From assembly GCF_001672755.1 (NCBI RefSeq), contig NZ_LZKI01000189.1:81625-145624 (forward strand): a stretch of DNA of 64,000 nt, read 5' to 3'. The DNA is from Mycobacterium colombiense (lineage in GTDB: Bacteria; Actinomycetota; Actinomycetes; Mycobacteriales; Mycobacteriaceae). The translations under genes were made by a program, and so were the position numbers. The first letter of the stretch is position 1. The number at the start of each line of letters is the position of its first letter. The notes under the pieces are model-generated. The model searched no databases. It was not told the origin of the DNA and saw only the letters and a list, made by a program, of their open reading frames with translations. Positions 54,126 through 63,105 of this stretch are shown one piece after another.

Positions 54126-54141
54126 CAGATAAACTCGTGGG

Positions 54142-54678
54142 ATGAGCAGGCCCCGATCGGACACCCGTGAGCGCATCCAGGAGGTGGCCCGCGAGCTGTT
54201 CTTGCAGCGGGGCGTGCAGCGCACCAGCCTGCAGGACATCGCAAATGAACTAGGCATCACCAAACCTGCGCTGTACTACCACTTTCCGTCACGCGAAGAC
54301 CTGGTGCGCAGCATCCTGGTGCCGCTGATCGACGAGGGCGAACGGTTCGTCGCCGACCATGAAGGCCGCCGCCACAACGATGCGCGCGAGCTGCTGGAGG
54401 GCTATTTTGACTTCCACTACCGGCACCGGCGAGATCTGGTGCTGCTGTTGACCGAGCTGTCCACGCTGATCGACCTCGACCTGATCGACACCGTGCTGGC
54501 GTGGCGGGAGCGGTTGGCCAGGCTGGTCTTCGGCAAGAAGCCGACGCTCGCGCAGTCCACTCGGGCGGTGGTCGCGTTCGGCGGCCTGCAGGACTGCTGC
54601 GTGCAGTTTCCCGATGCACCCCACGGGGAGTTGCGGGAGAAGTCGGTGGCGGCCGCGCTCGACGCGCTGGGCGGCTAA
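54142..54678 (+). CDS. TetR family transcriptional regulator
   Basis: 178 aa. HTH at 9-52 (RIQEVARELFLQRGVQRTSLQ, IANELGITKPALYYHFPSRE), short ligand domain. TAAACT lies 6 nt before ATG 54142, so leaderless. Two CTTAC/GTAAG operators precede it; autoregulation and repression of the divergent FAD monooxygenase are likely. Confidence 0.92.
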   Translation: MSRPRSDTRERIQEVARELFLQRGVQRTSLQDIANELGITKPALYYHFPSREDLVRSILVPLIDEGERFVADHEGRRHNDARELLEGYFDFHYRHRRDLVLLLTELSTLIDLDLIDTVLAWRERLARLVFGKKPTLAQSTRAVVAFGGLQDCCVQFPDAPHGELREKSVAAALDALGG

Positions 54679-54687
54679 GGAACGGGC

Positions 54688-54700
54688 TACAGTCCCGGTA
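54688..54700 (+). promoter_or_regulatory. Leaderless-type -10 box before F420 oxidoreductase
   Basis: TACAGT (54688-54693) is 6 nt before the ATG at 54700, in the 21-bp gap after tetR. Confidence 0.4.
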
Positions 54701-55683
54701 TGCGCTTTGGACTCTTCATTCCGCAGGGCTGGCGGATGGATCTGGTTGACATCGAACCCGAAAAGCACTGGGCGGTGATGCGCGACCTGGCCACCTACGC
54801 CGACAACGGTGCGTGGGACTCGCTGTGGGTCTACGACCACTTCCACACCGTGCCGATGCCGACCGGCGAGGCCACGCATGAAGCGTGGTCGCTCATGGCG
54901 GCGTACGCGGCAACCACGTCGCGGATCAAACTCGGCCAGATGTGCACGGCGATGAGCTACCGCAACCCCGTCTACCTCGCCAAGGTGGCCGCGACGGCCG
55001 ACATCATCTCCGGTGGCCGCATCCAGATGGGCATCGGCGGCGGCTGGTACGAACATGAATGGCGCGCTTACGGTTACGGGTTCCCCTCGGCAGGTGTGCG
55101 ATTGGGCCGGCTGGACGAAGGCGTGCAGATCATGCGCGATGCGTGGCGCGACGGCAAGGTCAGCTTGAACGGCAAGCATTATCAGGTCGATGGCGCGATC
55201 GTTGAACCGAAACCGTTGCAGGACAGGGGTATTCCGCTATGGATTGCCGGCGGCGGCGAGAAGGTGACGTTGCGCATCGCCGCGCAGTACGCGCAATACA
55301 CGAACTTCACACCGGAGCTCGAGGCGTTCAGACACAAATCGGATGTGCTGGCGGAGCACTGTCGGGAGGTGGGCACCGACTTCGACGCCATTGTGCGCTC
55401 GGCCAACTTCAGCGCCATCATCGGCACCTCAGAGGCCGACGTCAAAGACCGGCAGCGGCGGATACGCGACCGCATGTCCCGCTACGTCCCCGAGGCGGCG
55501 GCGGATGCCATGCTCTCCGGCGGTTCAGAGGGGGCAACGGGCACAACGGAACAAGTCATCGAGCGGATCACCAAGGTGCGCGACCTCGGGTGCGAGTACG
55601 CGATCTGCTACTTCCCCGAGGCCGCCTATGACCGCTCCGGCATCGAGCTGTTCGAACGCGAAGTGATTCCCGCGCTGAGCTAG
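54700..55683 (+). CDS. F420-dependent LLM-class oxidoreductase
   Basis: 327 aa luciferase-like fold: LWVYDHFHTVPMPTGEA near 45, LGQMCTAMSYRNPVYLAKVAATAD near 85, GRIQMGIGGGWYEHEW near 105. These match the mycobacterial F420-dependent family with the GGGWYEHE loop. Follows tetR by 21 bp. Ends in a 4-bp convergent overlap with the ABM-domain gene. Confidence 0.92.
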   Translation: MRFGLFIPQGWRMDLVDIEPEKHWAVMRDLATYADNGAWDSLWVYDHFHTVPMPTGEATHEAWSLMAAYAATTSRIKLGQMCTAMSYRNPVYLAKVAATADIISGGRIQMGIGGGWYEHEWRAYGYGFPSAGVRLGRLDEGVQIMRDAWRDGKVSLNGKHYQVDGAIVEPKPLQDRGIPLWIAGGGEKVTLRIAAQYAQYTNFTPELEAFRHKSDVLAEHCREVGTDFDAIVRSANFSAIIGTSEADVKDRQRRIRDRMSRYVPEAAADAMLSGGSEGATGTTEQVIERITKVRDLGCEYAICYFPEAAYDRSGIELFEREVIPALS

Positions 55684-55973
55684 ACGTCGCTGGTGATGTA
55701 CCTGGTCTTGGCCGGTGGCGCGGCCAGCAGCGGAGGAAGCTGGGTCAGCTTGCCCTCGCCGGCGCGAAACGCGCGGTACGCCTCGTCGTTTTCGACCGTC
55801 TCCCACAACTCGTAGATGAGCCAGTGCGCTTCGTCGTCCTCATCGACAAGGACGTCGGTGCGGACATTGCCGTCGAACGCCCGGGTGTCCTGCAGCGCCC
55901 GGCCCATCAGCTCGCGCCCCGCAGCGACCTCGTCGGGCTTGAATCTGAGCTCGAGTATCACCGTGACCGTCAT
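55680..55973 (-). CDS. Antibiotic biosynthesis monooxygenase (ABM) domain protein
   Basis: 97 aa, single ABM/dimeric alpha-beta-barrel domain: TVTVILELRFKPDEVAAGRELM start, FDGNVRTDVLVDEDDEAHW, WETVENDEAYRAFR. TAAGTT (55985-55980) lies 6 nt before the ATG, leaderless style. Convergent with the F420 oxidoreductase and divergent from the DUF35/thiolase pair. Could be a monooxygenase or a heme/ligand-binding dimer. Confidence 0.88.
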   Translation of the reverse strand: MTVTVILELRFKPDEVAAGRELMGRALQDTRAFDGNVRTDVLVDEDDEAHWLIYELWETVENDEAYRAFRAGEGKLTQLPPLLAAPPAKTRYITSDV

Positions 55974-56123
55974 GGGCCCAACTTATCTCCGCGCCCGGGG
56001 CGGCCGGAGGCTGGCCTTCCTCCCGCAGATGAGAATGCGGTTTCCACTTTTCGGAAAGCTGTTATACGGTTCAGTGAGCAATATTCTGTTGGCGGATTGT
56101 GGACGATCCAGGAGGATCCCTCG

Positions 56124-56537
56124 ATGCAGAAGGCACTAGCCCCCGAGATCTCTACCTGGCCCGATGAGAGCCCGCAGCTGATCGGCAGCCGATGCGGCAG
56201 CTGTGCGGCCACCACCTTCCCGGTGCAACAATGGTGCCCGCGATGCAGCGCGGCCGAGATGTCCGACGTGCTGTTGCCGCGGCGCGGGACGCTGGTGGCG
56301 TGGACGACCCAGGGCTTCCCGCCCGGAGCCCCCTATGCCGGCCCGACCGGTAAGGACTTCGTGCCGTTCGGCGTGGGGTTGGTCCAGCTCGGGGACGTCA
56401 TCCGCGTCGAAGGCCGATTGACTGAGAACGACCCGGCCAAGCTGCAGTTCGGCCAGGAAGTCGAACTCACCATGGTGCCTTTCGCGACCGACGACGAGGG
56501 CGCCGAAATCATCACCTTCGCTTTCCAGCCGGTCTAG
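56124..56537 (+). CDS. DUF35 OB-fold zinc-ribbon protein (ChsH2-like acyl-CoA-binding partner)
   Basis: 137 aa. Zn-ribbon of four Cys (GSRCGSC near 23-27, WCPRCSAAE near 38-46) followed by an OB-fold (VEGRLTENDPAKLQFGQEVEL). These proteins partner thiolase-like or hydratase enzymes in sterol side-chain degradation (ChsH2/Ltp2 type). ATG 56124 has CCAGGAGGATCC upstream. The next gene, 83 bp on, is a thiolase-like lipid-transfer protein, so the two probably act as a complex. Confidence 0.92.
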   Translation: MQKALAPEISTWPDESPQLIGSRCGSCAATTFPVQQWCPRCSAAEMSDVLLPRRGTLVAWTTQGFPPGAPYAGPTGKDFVPFGVGLVQLGDVIRVEGRLTENDPAKLQFGQEVELTMVPFATDDEGAEIITFAFQPV

Positions 56538-56620
56538 CTGGTCTGACGGACCCGTGGCGATCGCGAGGGCGGCGGAGCCGGGCGAAGCGGGTCGCCACCA
56601 TATAGCCAGGAGGATTTGAG

Positions 56621-57766
56621 ATGACCAACGACGTCGCCATCATCGGCGTGGGCCTGCACCCGTTCGGCCGGTTCGAGAAGACCGCGATGCAGATGGGCGC
56701 CGAGGCCGTCCAGCTCGCGCTCAAAGACGCCGGCGTGGCGTGGAAGGACATCCAGTTCGGCTTCGGTGGCAGCTACGAGGTCTCCAACCCCGACGCGGTG
56801 ACGCGCCTGGTCGGGCTGACCGGCATCACGTTCACCAACGTGTTCAACGCCTGCGCCACGTCGGCCAGCGCCATTCAGCAGACCGCCGACACCATCCGGC
56901 TGGGCAAGTACGACATCGGCATCGCGATCGGCCTCGACAAGCACCCGCGCGGCGCCTTCACCGACGACCCCGCCAAGCTGGCGCTGCCCCAGTGGTACGC
57001 CAACAACGGCCAGTTCGTCACCACCAAGTTCTTCGGGATGAAGGCCAACAAGTACATCCACGACCACAACATCTCGCAGGAGACGCTGGCGCGGGTGGCC
57101 AACAAGAACTTCCGCAACGGTGCACTGAACCCGAATGCCTTCCGGCGCAACGAGATCTCCGTCGAGGAGATCCTCAACTCGCCCGCGCTGAACTACCCGT
57201 TGACGCAGTACATGTTCTGCGCACCCGACGAGGGGGCCGCCGCGGTCATCATGTGTCGCGCGGATCTGGCCGAGAAGTTCACCGACAAGCCTATTTACGT
57301 GCGCGCCTGCGAAATTCGGACCCGGCGCTTCGGTGCCTACGAGGTGCACGCCACGTCGGCGCCGCTGGACGAGGACGCGTCACCGACGGTGTACGCGGCC
57401 AAGGCCGCCTACGAGGCGGCCGGCATCGGCCCGGAGGACGTTGACGTCGCGCAGCTGCAGGACACCGACGCCGGCGCCGAGGTGATCCACATGGCCGAGA
57501 CCGGTCTGTGCGCGGACGGCGAGCAGGAGAAGCTGCTGGCTGACGGCGCCACCGAGATCCACGGCTCGATGCCGGTCAACACCGACGGCGGCCTGATCGC
57601 GAACGGCGAGCCGATCGGCGCGTCGGGGCTGCGGCAGATGCACGAATTGGTGCGGCAGTTGCGCGGCGAGGCGGGGGAGCGTCAGGTGCCCGGCAACCCG
57701 CGCGTCGGGCTGGCGCAGGTGTACGGCGCGCCCGGCACCGCATCGGCGACCATCCTGTCGCGCTAA
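56621..57766 (+). CDS. Thiolase-like lipid-transfer protein (possible retro-aldolase/thiolase)
   Basis: 381 aa, SCP2-thiolase-like. The nucleophile Cys is kept (FNACATSASA near 80), but the C-terminal GHP motif reads GEPIGASG, with Glu in place of the catalytic His. That change argues against ordinary thiolysis; related Ltp2-type enzymes cleave aldol bonds together with a DUF35 partner, exactly the gene found just upstream. GGAGG precedes ATG 56621. Ends 16 bp from the convergent XPB gene. Confidence 0.9.
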   Translation: MTNDVAIIGVGLHPFGRFEKTAMQMGAEAVQLALKDAGVAWKDIQFGFGGSYEVSNPDAVTRLVGLTGITFTNVFNACATSASAIQQTADTIRLGKYDIGIAIGLDKHPRGAFTDDPAKLALPQWYANNGQFVTTKFFGMKANKYIHDHNISQETLARVANKNFRNGALNPNAFRRNEISVEEILNSPALNYPLTQYMFCAPDEGAAAVIMCRADLAEKFTDKPIYVRACEIRTRRFGAYEVHATSAPLDEDASPTVYAAKAAYEAAGIGPEDVDVAQLQDTDAGAEVIHMAETGLCADGEQEKLLADGATEIHGSMPVNTDGGLIANGEPIGASGLRQMHELVRQLRGEAGERQVPGNPRVGLAQVYGAPGTASATILSR

Positions 57767-57782
57767 TCGGCTGAGCTCCAGG

Positions 57783-59432
57783 CTAAATCGCGGGACCCAG
57801 CAGGTCGTCCGCGTCGCGGATGATGTAGCCGTAGCCCTGCTCGGCCAAGAAACGCTGCCGGTGCGCGGCGTACTCGGCGTCCAGGCTGTCGCGCGCCACC
57901 ACGGAATAGAAGATGGCGCCCCCACCATCGGACTTGGGCCGCAGCAGCCGGCCAAGCCGTTGCGCCTCCTCCTGGCGTGAGCCGAACGTTCCCGAAACCT
58001 GGACTGCCACAGAGGCTTCCGGCAGGTCGATGGAGAAGTTCGCCACCTTGGACACCACCAGGGTGGACAACTCGCCGCGCCGGAACGCGTCGAACAGCTC
58101 TTCGCGTTCCTTGGTTCGAGTCGACCCCTGGATCACCGGGGCGTTGAGCTCGGCGCCGAGTTCGTCGAGCTGATCGAGGTAGGCGCCGATCACCAGCGTC
58201 TGCTCACCCGGATGCTTCGCCAGGATCGATCTGACCACAGCGATTTTGGTGTGCACCGTCGAGCACAGCTTGTACCGTTCTTCGGGCTCGGAGGTGGCGT
58301 ACAGCATCCGCTCGTTGTCTGTCATGGTGACCCGCACCTCGACGCATTCGGCCGGCGCGATCCACCCCTGCGCCTCGATGTCCTTCCAGGGCGCGTCATA
58401 GCGTTTCGGGCCGATCAGCGAGAACACGTCGCCCTCGCGGCCGTCCTCGCGGACCAGCGTGGCGGTCAGGCCCAGGCGCCGCTTGGACTGCAGATCGGCG
58501 GTCATCCGAAACACCGGTGCCGGCAACAGGTGGACCTCGTCGTAGATGATCAGCCCCCAGTCCCGGCTGTCGAAGAGTTCCAGGTGCCGGTACTCGCCCT
58601 TGGTGCGCCGCGTGATCATCTGATACGTCGAAATAGTGACCGGCCGAATCTCTTTGCGTTCGCCGGAGTATTCGCCGATCTCTTCCTCGGTGAGCGACGT
58701 GCGGGCGATCAGCTCGCGCTTCCATTGCCGCGCCGCGACGATATTGGTGACCAGAATCAGCGTCGTCGCACCGGCTTTCGCCATGGCGGCCGCACCCACG
58801 AGGGTCTTGCCGGCCCCGCACGGCAGCACCACCACCCCGGAGCCGCCGGACCAGAACGAATCGGTGGCCATCTGCTGATAGTCGCGCAGGTGCCAGCCGT
58901 CCTCGGCCAGGCTGATCGGATGCGCTTCGCCGTCCACGTAGCCCGCGAGATCCTCTGCGGGCCAACCGATTTTGAGCAACATCTGCTTGACGCGGCCGCG
59001 CTCGCTGGGGTGGACGATGACGGTGTCGTCGTCGATGCGGGAGCCGAGCATCGGGGCGATCTTCTTGTTGCGCAGCACCTCTTCGAGCACCGCGCGATCC
59101 AGACTCACCAGCGTCAGGCCGTGCGCGGGGTTCTTCACCAGCTGCAGGCGCCCGTAGCGGGCCATCGTGTCGACGATGTCGACCAGCAGGGGCTGGGGCA
59201 CCGCGTAGCGCGAGAAGCTCACCAGCGCATCGACCACCTGCTCGGCGTCATGACCGGCGGCGCGGGCGTTCCACAGCGCCAGCGGCGTGATGCGGTAGGT
59301 GTGCACGTGCTCGGGCGCGCGCTCCAGCTCGGCGAACGGCGCGATGGCGGCGCGCGCCGCGCCGGCTTGCTCGTGGTCCACCTCGAGCAGCACCGTCTTA
59401 TCCGACTGCACGATCAACGGTCCGTCAGACAT
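57783..59432 (-). CDS. ercc3: XPB/ERCC3-type DNA helicase
   Basis: 549 aa superfamily-2 helicase. Walker A LPCGAGKTLVGA near 210, DEVH box (IYDEVHLLP) near 305, motif III and the C-terminal QEEAQRLGRLLRPK motif VI are present. Matches mycobacterial Rv0861c almost throughout. ATG 59432 is used (protein starts SDGPLIVQSDKTV); a GTG at 59444 is possible. Probable role in nucleotide-excision repair. Partner gene upstream in the same operon. Confidence 0.97.
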   Translation of the reverse strand: MSDGPLIVQSDKTVLLEVDHEQAGAARAAIAPFAELERAPEHVHTYRITPLALWNARAAGHDAEQVVDALVSFSRYAVPQPLLVDIVDTMARYGRLQLVKNPAHGLTLVSLDRAVLEEVLRNKKIAPMLGSRIDDDTVIVHPSERGRVKQMLLKIGWPAEDLAGYVDGEAHPISLAEDGWHLRDYQQMATDSFWSGGSGVVVLPCGAGKTLVGAAAMAKAGATTLILVTNIVAARQWKRELIARTSLTEEEIGEYSGERKEIRPVTISTYQMITRRTKGEYRHLELFDSRDWGLIIYDEVHLLPAPVFRMTADLQSKRRLGLTATLVREDGREGDVFSLIGPKRYDAPWKDIEAQGWIAPAECVEVRVTMTDNERMLYATSEPEERYKLCSTVHTKIAVVRSILAKHPGEQTLVIGAYLDQLDELGAELNAPVIQGSTRTKEREELFDAFRRGELSTLVVSKVANFSIDLPEASVAVQVSGTFGSRQEEAQRLGRLLRPKSDGGGAIFYSVVARDSLDAEYAAHRQRFLAEQGYGYIIRDADDLLGPAI

Positions 59433-59478
59433 AGTCAGCGCCACTCCTCCTCATCTGCGCTTACGGGCATGCCACCCA

Positions 59479-61737
59479 TTATCCGGCGGTGGCCGACACG
59501 ACCGACGTGATGCGGTGGATGGCGAACTCACGCAGCCGCCCGGACGCGGAGTCAAAGGCGACCAGCTGACCGCCCTTGATGGTGATCGGCGACACCACCC
59601 GCTGGGTGGCCACGCCCGCCGCATCCAGATAACCGATCACCAGGGTGTCTTGTTCCTTGGCCGCGCGCTGCAGCTGGGTCATGGTGACGGCGGGGTCGAC
59701 GCGGATGTTGCCGAACGGTGCGGCGGTCACCTTGCGCAGCACCGCCACCACCGCGTTGAGGCTTTCGCTGTTGGGACGCCGGACCGGGCGATACGGGCGG
59801 CGCTGCTGGGGTGTGGCCACCCTGGCGCCGCGCGGACGCACGTCGACGATGGCGCCGGAGGAATCCTCGGCCGCCGGAGCGAAGCCCGCGGCGCGCAACG
59901 CGACGAGCACCTCGCCGATGGGCGCCGGCGACACCGCTACCGTCGGCGCCAGCGCCCGCAACTGCACCTCTTCGGTCGCCGGCGCGGCCACGGCCTGTGC
60001 CAGCAGCGCGGGGTCCTCGCAGCGCACGAACGACGCGGCCATGCCGATCCGCAGCTGCCCATGCCGGCGCGCGACATCGTCGATGAGATAGGTAAGCCCT
60101 TGGGGCACAGGCGTTTTGGAATGATTGGCGAACAGGGAATGCATCCAGTCACGCGTCTTGCCGACATCGAGTGCGTGCCGGATCGTCTGCTCGCTGACGC
60201 GGTACACCATCGCCGTACCGGCCGATTCGACGGTGGCAACGACGGCGAGTTGCTCGGCCAGGTCGCGTTCCAACGGCCCGGGCACGACCACGGTCAGGTC
60301 CGCCTGCACCAGGAAGTGGTCGACCGGCTTGGGCAGGGCCTTGTTCATCGCGTCGATCGGGACCTGCGGATCCCCGTTGTCGTCCAGCAATGCGCGGCCG
60401 GGCGTGCTGATCGCCCCGCGGCCCACCAGGCCCAGGGCGTTGCTCTCCGCGAGCAAGTCCGCGACGGGTCCGGGTTGCAGCCGCTTCGCCCAGCGCGGAC
60501 GCCGCCAGATCAGCGCCGCGGACGCCGCCGCCGCGTCGACGCCGGCGCCGGGGGACAGCTCGGACAGCATGCCGAGCAGCAGTCGGCGATCCAGCGGTGC
60601 GGCCGTGGAGTACAGCCCGTCGGTGAGGGCCCCGTACGGCTTGGCGTCGGGCCCGCGGCTGCCGATCAGCGCCGGGCGGCCGGGAAGGTCGAGCCAACTG
60701 CTCGCCAACAGCTGCCAGCGCTCGGCGGCCGACATCGCGGCGTACCGGTCGGTGGCGACGGTCGGCGCCCAGTACGGCGCCTCGCCGGTGACCGGCTCGG
60801 GGTCGGGCATGCCGCTGGCGATCAATCCGGCCGCGGCCGCGACTTCGAGGATCAAGCCCAGCCGCGGCTCCTCGATGCCGGTCACCTTGCTCAGCCGCTT
60901 GACGTCACGAATCCCGAGGCCGCCGCTGCGCAGCTCGGAAACCGGTGCGGTGGAAAGTGTTTCAAGCAGGACGTCGATCTCGTGCAGCAAGTCGATGACG
61001 GCCCCGGCGGCCGCCGCGTCGGCGTCGTCGGTCGTGGTGGTCGACACCACCGGGTCGGGTGCGGTCAGCTGCTCTGGGCCGGGCTGCTCGCCGCGCAGCA
61101 CCTGTCCGACGTGGCGAGGCAGGATCACCGTCTCGGCGTCGATGCGCCGCAGCAGCCCCATGGCCAGCAGCTGGGGCACCGGCCGGTCGGCGGGCGCGCC
61201 GGGCGCGGCGTCGCGGGTGCGGCCCATCGGGGAGCCCTCGAGAAGCTTCTCCAACACGTCGAGCTGCGGCTCGTCGAGGTCGTCGATCAGGCCGGCTATC
61301 TCTTCGGCGCTGCGCGAGGTGTCCTCGAGGATGACCTGCCCCGGATGCCACGGCAGTCCCGTTGCGGCGTCGGCGGCCACCCGCAGCGCGGCCTCGCCCC
61401 AGACCAGGGCGCGGTGCCGGAGGTCGTCGACCGCGTCGAGGACGTCGGATTCGGGGGCGCGGTCATCGATCAGCGCCAGCAGCTTCGTGGTCGGCACCGG
61501 CTCCGCGTCGGCCTGCAGCACCAGCAGCGCGTCGAGAACGGCCAGGCGCAGGAAGTCGAGGTCGTCGGTGCCGGCCTTGATCGACTGGCGGGCCTGGGCG
61601 CGCGCGGCCAGTGCGGCGATGCTGCCGGGTGGCGGCTGGGCGAGGTCCGGCCGCAATTCCAACAGTCGGATCAGCCGCTCATCGGATAACTCGGCCAGCC
61701 AAGACCCCAGCGGGATATCCGGGGTGTTGTCGGTCAT
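59479..61737 (-). CDS. XPB-associated conserved protein, Rv0862c type
   Basis: 752 aa. Helicase-C_3-type (Ssl2-like) protein with no ATPase motifs of its own: long helical repeat region and a C-terminal WYL-like beta domain (VVSPITIKGGQLVAFDSASGRLREFAIHR). It is 46 bp upstream of the XPB gene, an arrangement also present in M. tuberculosis. Start ATG 61737 with TACGCT (61751-61746) 8 nt upstream, leaderless. Probably regulates or loads the helicase. Confidence 0.92.
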   Translation of the reverse strand: MTDNTPDIPLGSWLAELSDERLIRLLELRPDLAQPPPGSIAALAARAQARQSIKAGTDDLDFLRLAVLDALLVLQADAEPVPTTKLLALIDDRAPESDVLDAVDDLRHRALVWGEAALRVAADAATGLPWHPGQVILEDTSRSAEEIAGLIDDLDEPQLDVLEKLLEGSPMGRTRDAAPGAPADRPVPQLLAMGLLRRIDAETVILPRHVGQVLRGEQPGPEQLTAPDPVVSTTTTDDADAAAAGAVIDLLHEIDVLLETLSTAPVSELRSGGLGIRDVKRLSKVTGIEEPRLGLILEVAAAAGLIASGMPDPEPVTGEAPYWAPTVATDRYAAMSAAERWQLLASSWLDLPGRPALIGSRGPDAKPYGALTDGLYSTAAPLDRRLLLGMLSELSPGAGVDAAAASAALIWRRPRWAKRLQPGPVADLLAESNALGLVGRGAISTPGRALLDDNGDPQVPIDAMNKALPKPVDHFLVQADLTVVVPGPLERDLAEQLAVVATVESAGTAMVYRVSEQTIRHALDVGKTRDWMHSLFANHSKTPVPQGLTYLIDDVARRHGQLRIGMAASFVRCEDPALLAQAVAAPATEEVQLRALAPTVAVSPAPIGEVLVALRAAGFAPAAEDSSGAIVDVRPRGARVATPQQRRPYRPVRRPNSESLNAVVAVLRKVTAAPFGNIRVDPAVTMTQLQRAAKEQDTLVIGYLDAAGVATQRVVSPITIKGGQLVAFDSASGRLREFAIHRITSVVSATAG

Positions 61738-61880
61738 TGCTGACCAGCGTAAAGCAGGCCGCGGGTACCGAGCAGAGCTCGGCGACTGATCGCCTCACCA
61801 CGGCGTTGAGCATCGGCGGCGAGGGCCGTGCGTCTGCCAACCCCGGTCTTGCGCCACATGCTGTGCGGCCACCTGTAAGA

Positions 61881-62090
61881 ATGGACCTCGTGGCTGACAC
61901 TGCTGAGGGCAAAGCCCGCAAGACCAAGTATGTCGACAACGGCTGGCCGACGACGGACCCTGACGACCATGCGGTCAGTGAGCTCGTGACCGATCGCACG
62001 GGTGCGCTGTCCCCCTTCGGCGAGCTGGTGTTCCCGCTGCCCTCTACCGATCTGCCCTACCTGCACCCGGTCACCGTCGTCAATCGGTAG
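61881..62090 (+). CDS. Small conserved protein, Rv0863 type
   Basis: 69 aa. The conserved core is KYVDNGWPTTDPDDHAVSEL and the tail FPLPSTDLPYLHPVTVVNR. ATG at 61881 is used; a GTG at 61890 would fit a leaderless promoter (AAGAAT at 61877-61882 preceded by TGT, 7 nt before). Unknown function. Directly upstream of moaC2 (8 bp). Confidence 0.8.
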   Translation: MDLVADTAEGKARKTKYVDNGWPTTDPDDHAVSELVTDRTGALSPFGELVFPLPSTDLPYLHPVTVVNR

Positions 62091-62098
62091 GCCGCCAG

Positions 62099-62626
62099 AT
62101 GGCTAGGGCCTCTGAGGCCTCCGAAGCCTCGGCGAGCCGGGCGTCAGACTCCGGTTCGGGCACCCTGTCACACCTGGACGACCACGGGGCGGCGCACATG
62201 GTCGACGTCAGCGAGAAGGTGGCCACCAAGCGGACCGCGGTCGCCGGCGGCGTCCTGCGCACGACGGCGCACGTGGTGGGGCTGATCTCGACCGGCGGCC
62301 TGCCCAAGGGCGATGCGCTGGCCACCGCGCGGATAGCCGGCATCCAGGCCGCGAAGCGCACCAGCGACCTCATTCCGCTTTGTCATCAACTAGCCCTCAC
62401 GGGGGTCGACATCGACTTCACCGTGGGCGAGTCTGAGATCGAGATCATCGCAACGGTGCGAAGCACCGACCGCACGGGGGTGGAGATGGAAGCGCTGACC
62501 GCTGTCAGCGTCGCGAGCCTGACGCTCTACGACATGATCAAGGCGGTAGACCCGGCCGCACGAATCGACGACACTCGAGTGCTGCGCAAGGAAGGCGGCA
62601 AAACCGGAAGGTGGGCGCGCCCATGA
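62099..62626 (+). CDS. moaC2: Cyclic pyranopterin monophosphate synthase MoaC (moaC2)
   Basis: 175 aa. MoaC core from about 23: LSHLDDHGAAHMVDVSEKV, LCHQLALTGVDIDF and KTGRWARP with the catalytic Lys residues. N-terminal extension of about 20 residues rich in Ser/Ala/Glu (EASEASAS repeat) is not part of the enzyme. Converts 3',8-cH2GTP to cPMP in molybdopterin synthesis. ATGA overlap with mog. Confidence 0.95.
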   Translation: MARASEASEASASRASDSGSGTLSHLDDHGAAHMVDVSEKVATKRTAVAGGVLRTTAHVVGLISTGGLPKGDALATARIAGIQAAKRTSDLIPLCHQLALTGVDIDFTVGESEIEIIATVRSTDRTGVEMEALTAVSVASLTLYDMIKAVDPAARIDDTRVLRKEGGKTGRWARP

Positions 62627-63105
62627 GTTCCCGTTCAGCCCGCGTCATCATCGCCTCGACCCGCGCGTCGTCGGGCGTGTACGACGACCGCTGCGGCCCG
62701 ATCATCGCCGAATGGCTGGCAGAGCGGGGCTTTTCGGACGTGCAGCCGGAGGTGGTCGCCGACGGGCCGCCGGTCGGCGACGCGCTGCGCACCGCGATCG
62801 ACGCCGAGGTCGACGTCATCATCACCTCCGGTGGCACCGGCATCTCGCCCAGCGACAGCACACCGGACCAGACCGTGGCCGTCGTCGACTACATGGTCCC
62901 GGGGCTGGCGGAAGCGATCCGCCAGTCGGGCCTGCCCAAGGTGCCGACGTCGGTGCTGTCGCGCGGCGTGTGCGGTGTGGCCGGCCAGACCTTGATCGTC
63001 AACCTGCCGGGTTCGCCCGGAGGGGTGCGCGACGGCCTCGGCGTGCTCGCCGGTGTGCTCGACCACGCGCTCGACCAGCTCGCCGGTAAAGATCACCAGC
63101 GATGA
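62623..63105 (+). CDS. mog: Molybdopterin adenylyltransferase MoaB/Mog type
   Basis: 160 aa. SGGTGISPSDSTPDQT near 71-86 and NLPGSPGGVRDGL near 130 are the MPT-binding motifs. Start ATG 62623 overlaps the moaC2 stop and its own stop overlaps moaE2 by 4 bp. Adenylates molybdopterin before metal insertion. Confidence 0.95.
   Translation: MSSRSARVIIASTRASSGVYDDRCGPIIAEWLAERGFSDVQPEVVADGPPVGDALRTAIDAEVDVIITSGGTGISPSDSTPDQTVAVVDYMVPGLAEAIRQSGLPKVPTSVLSRGVCGVAGQTLIVNLPGSPGGVRDGLGVLAGVLDHALDQLAGKDHQR

Noticed and set aside
56031..56060. GAGAAT half-site and TTTCC/GGAAA hairpin before the DUF35 gene
   Set aside because: The second half-site is not recognisable, and the hairpin has only a 5-bp stem, so neither is convincing.
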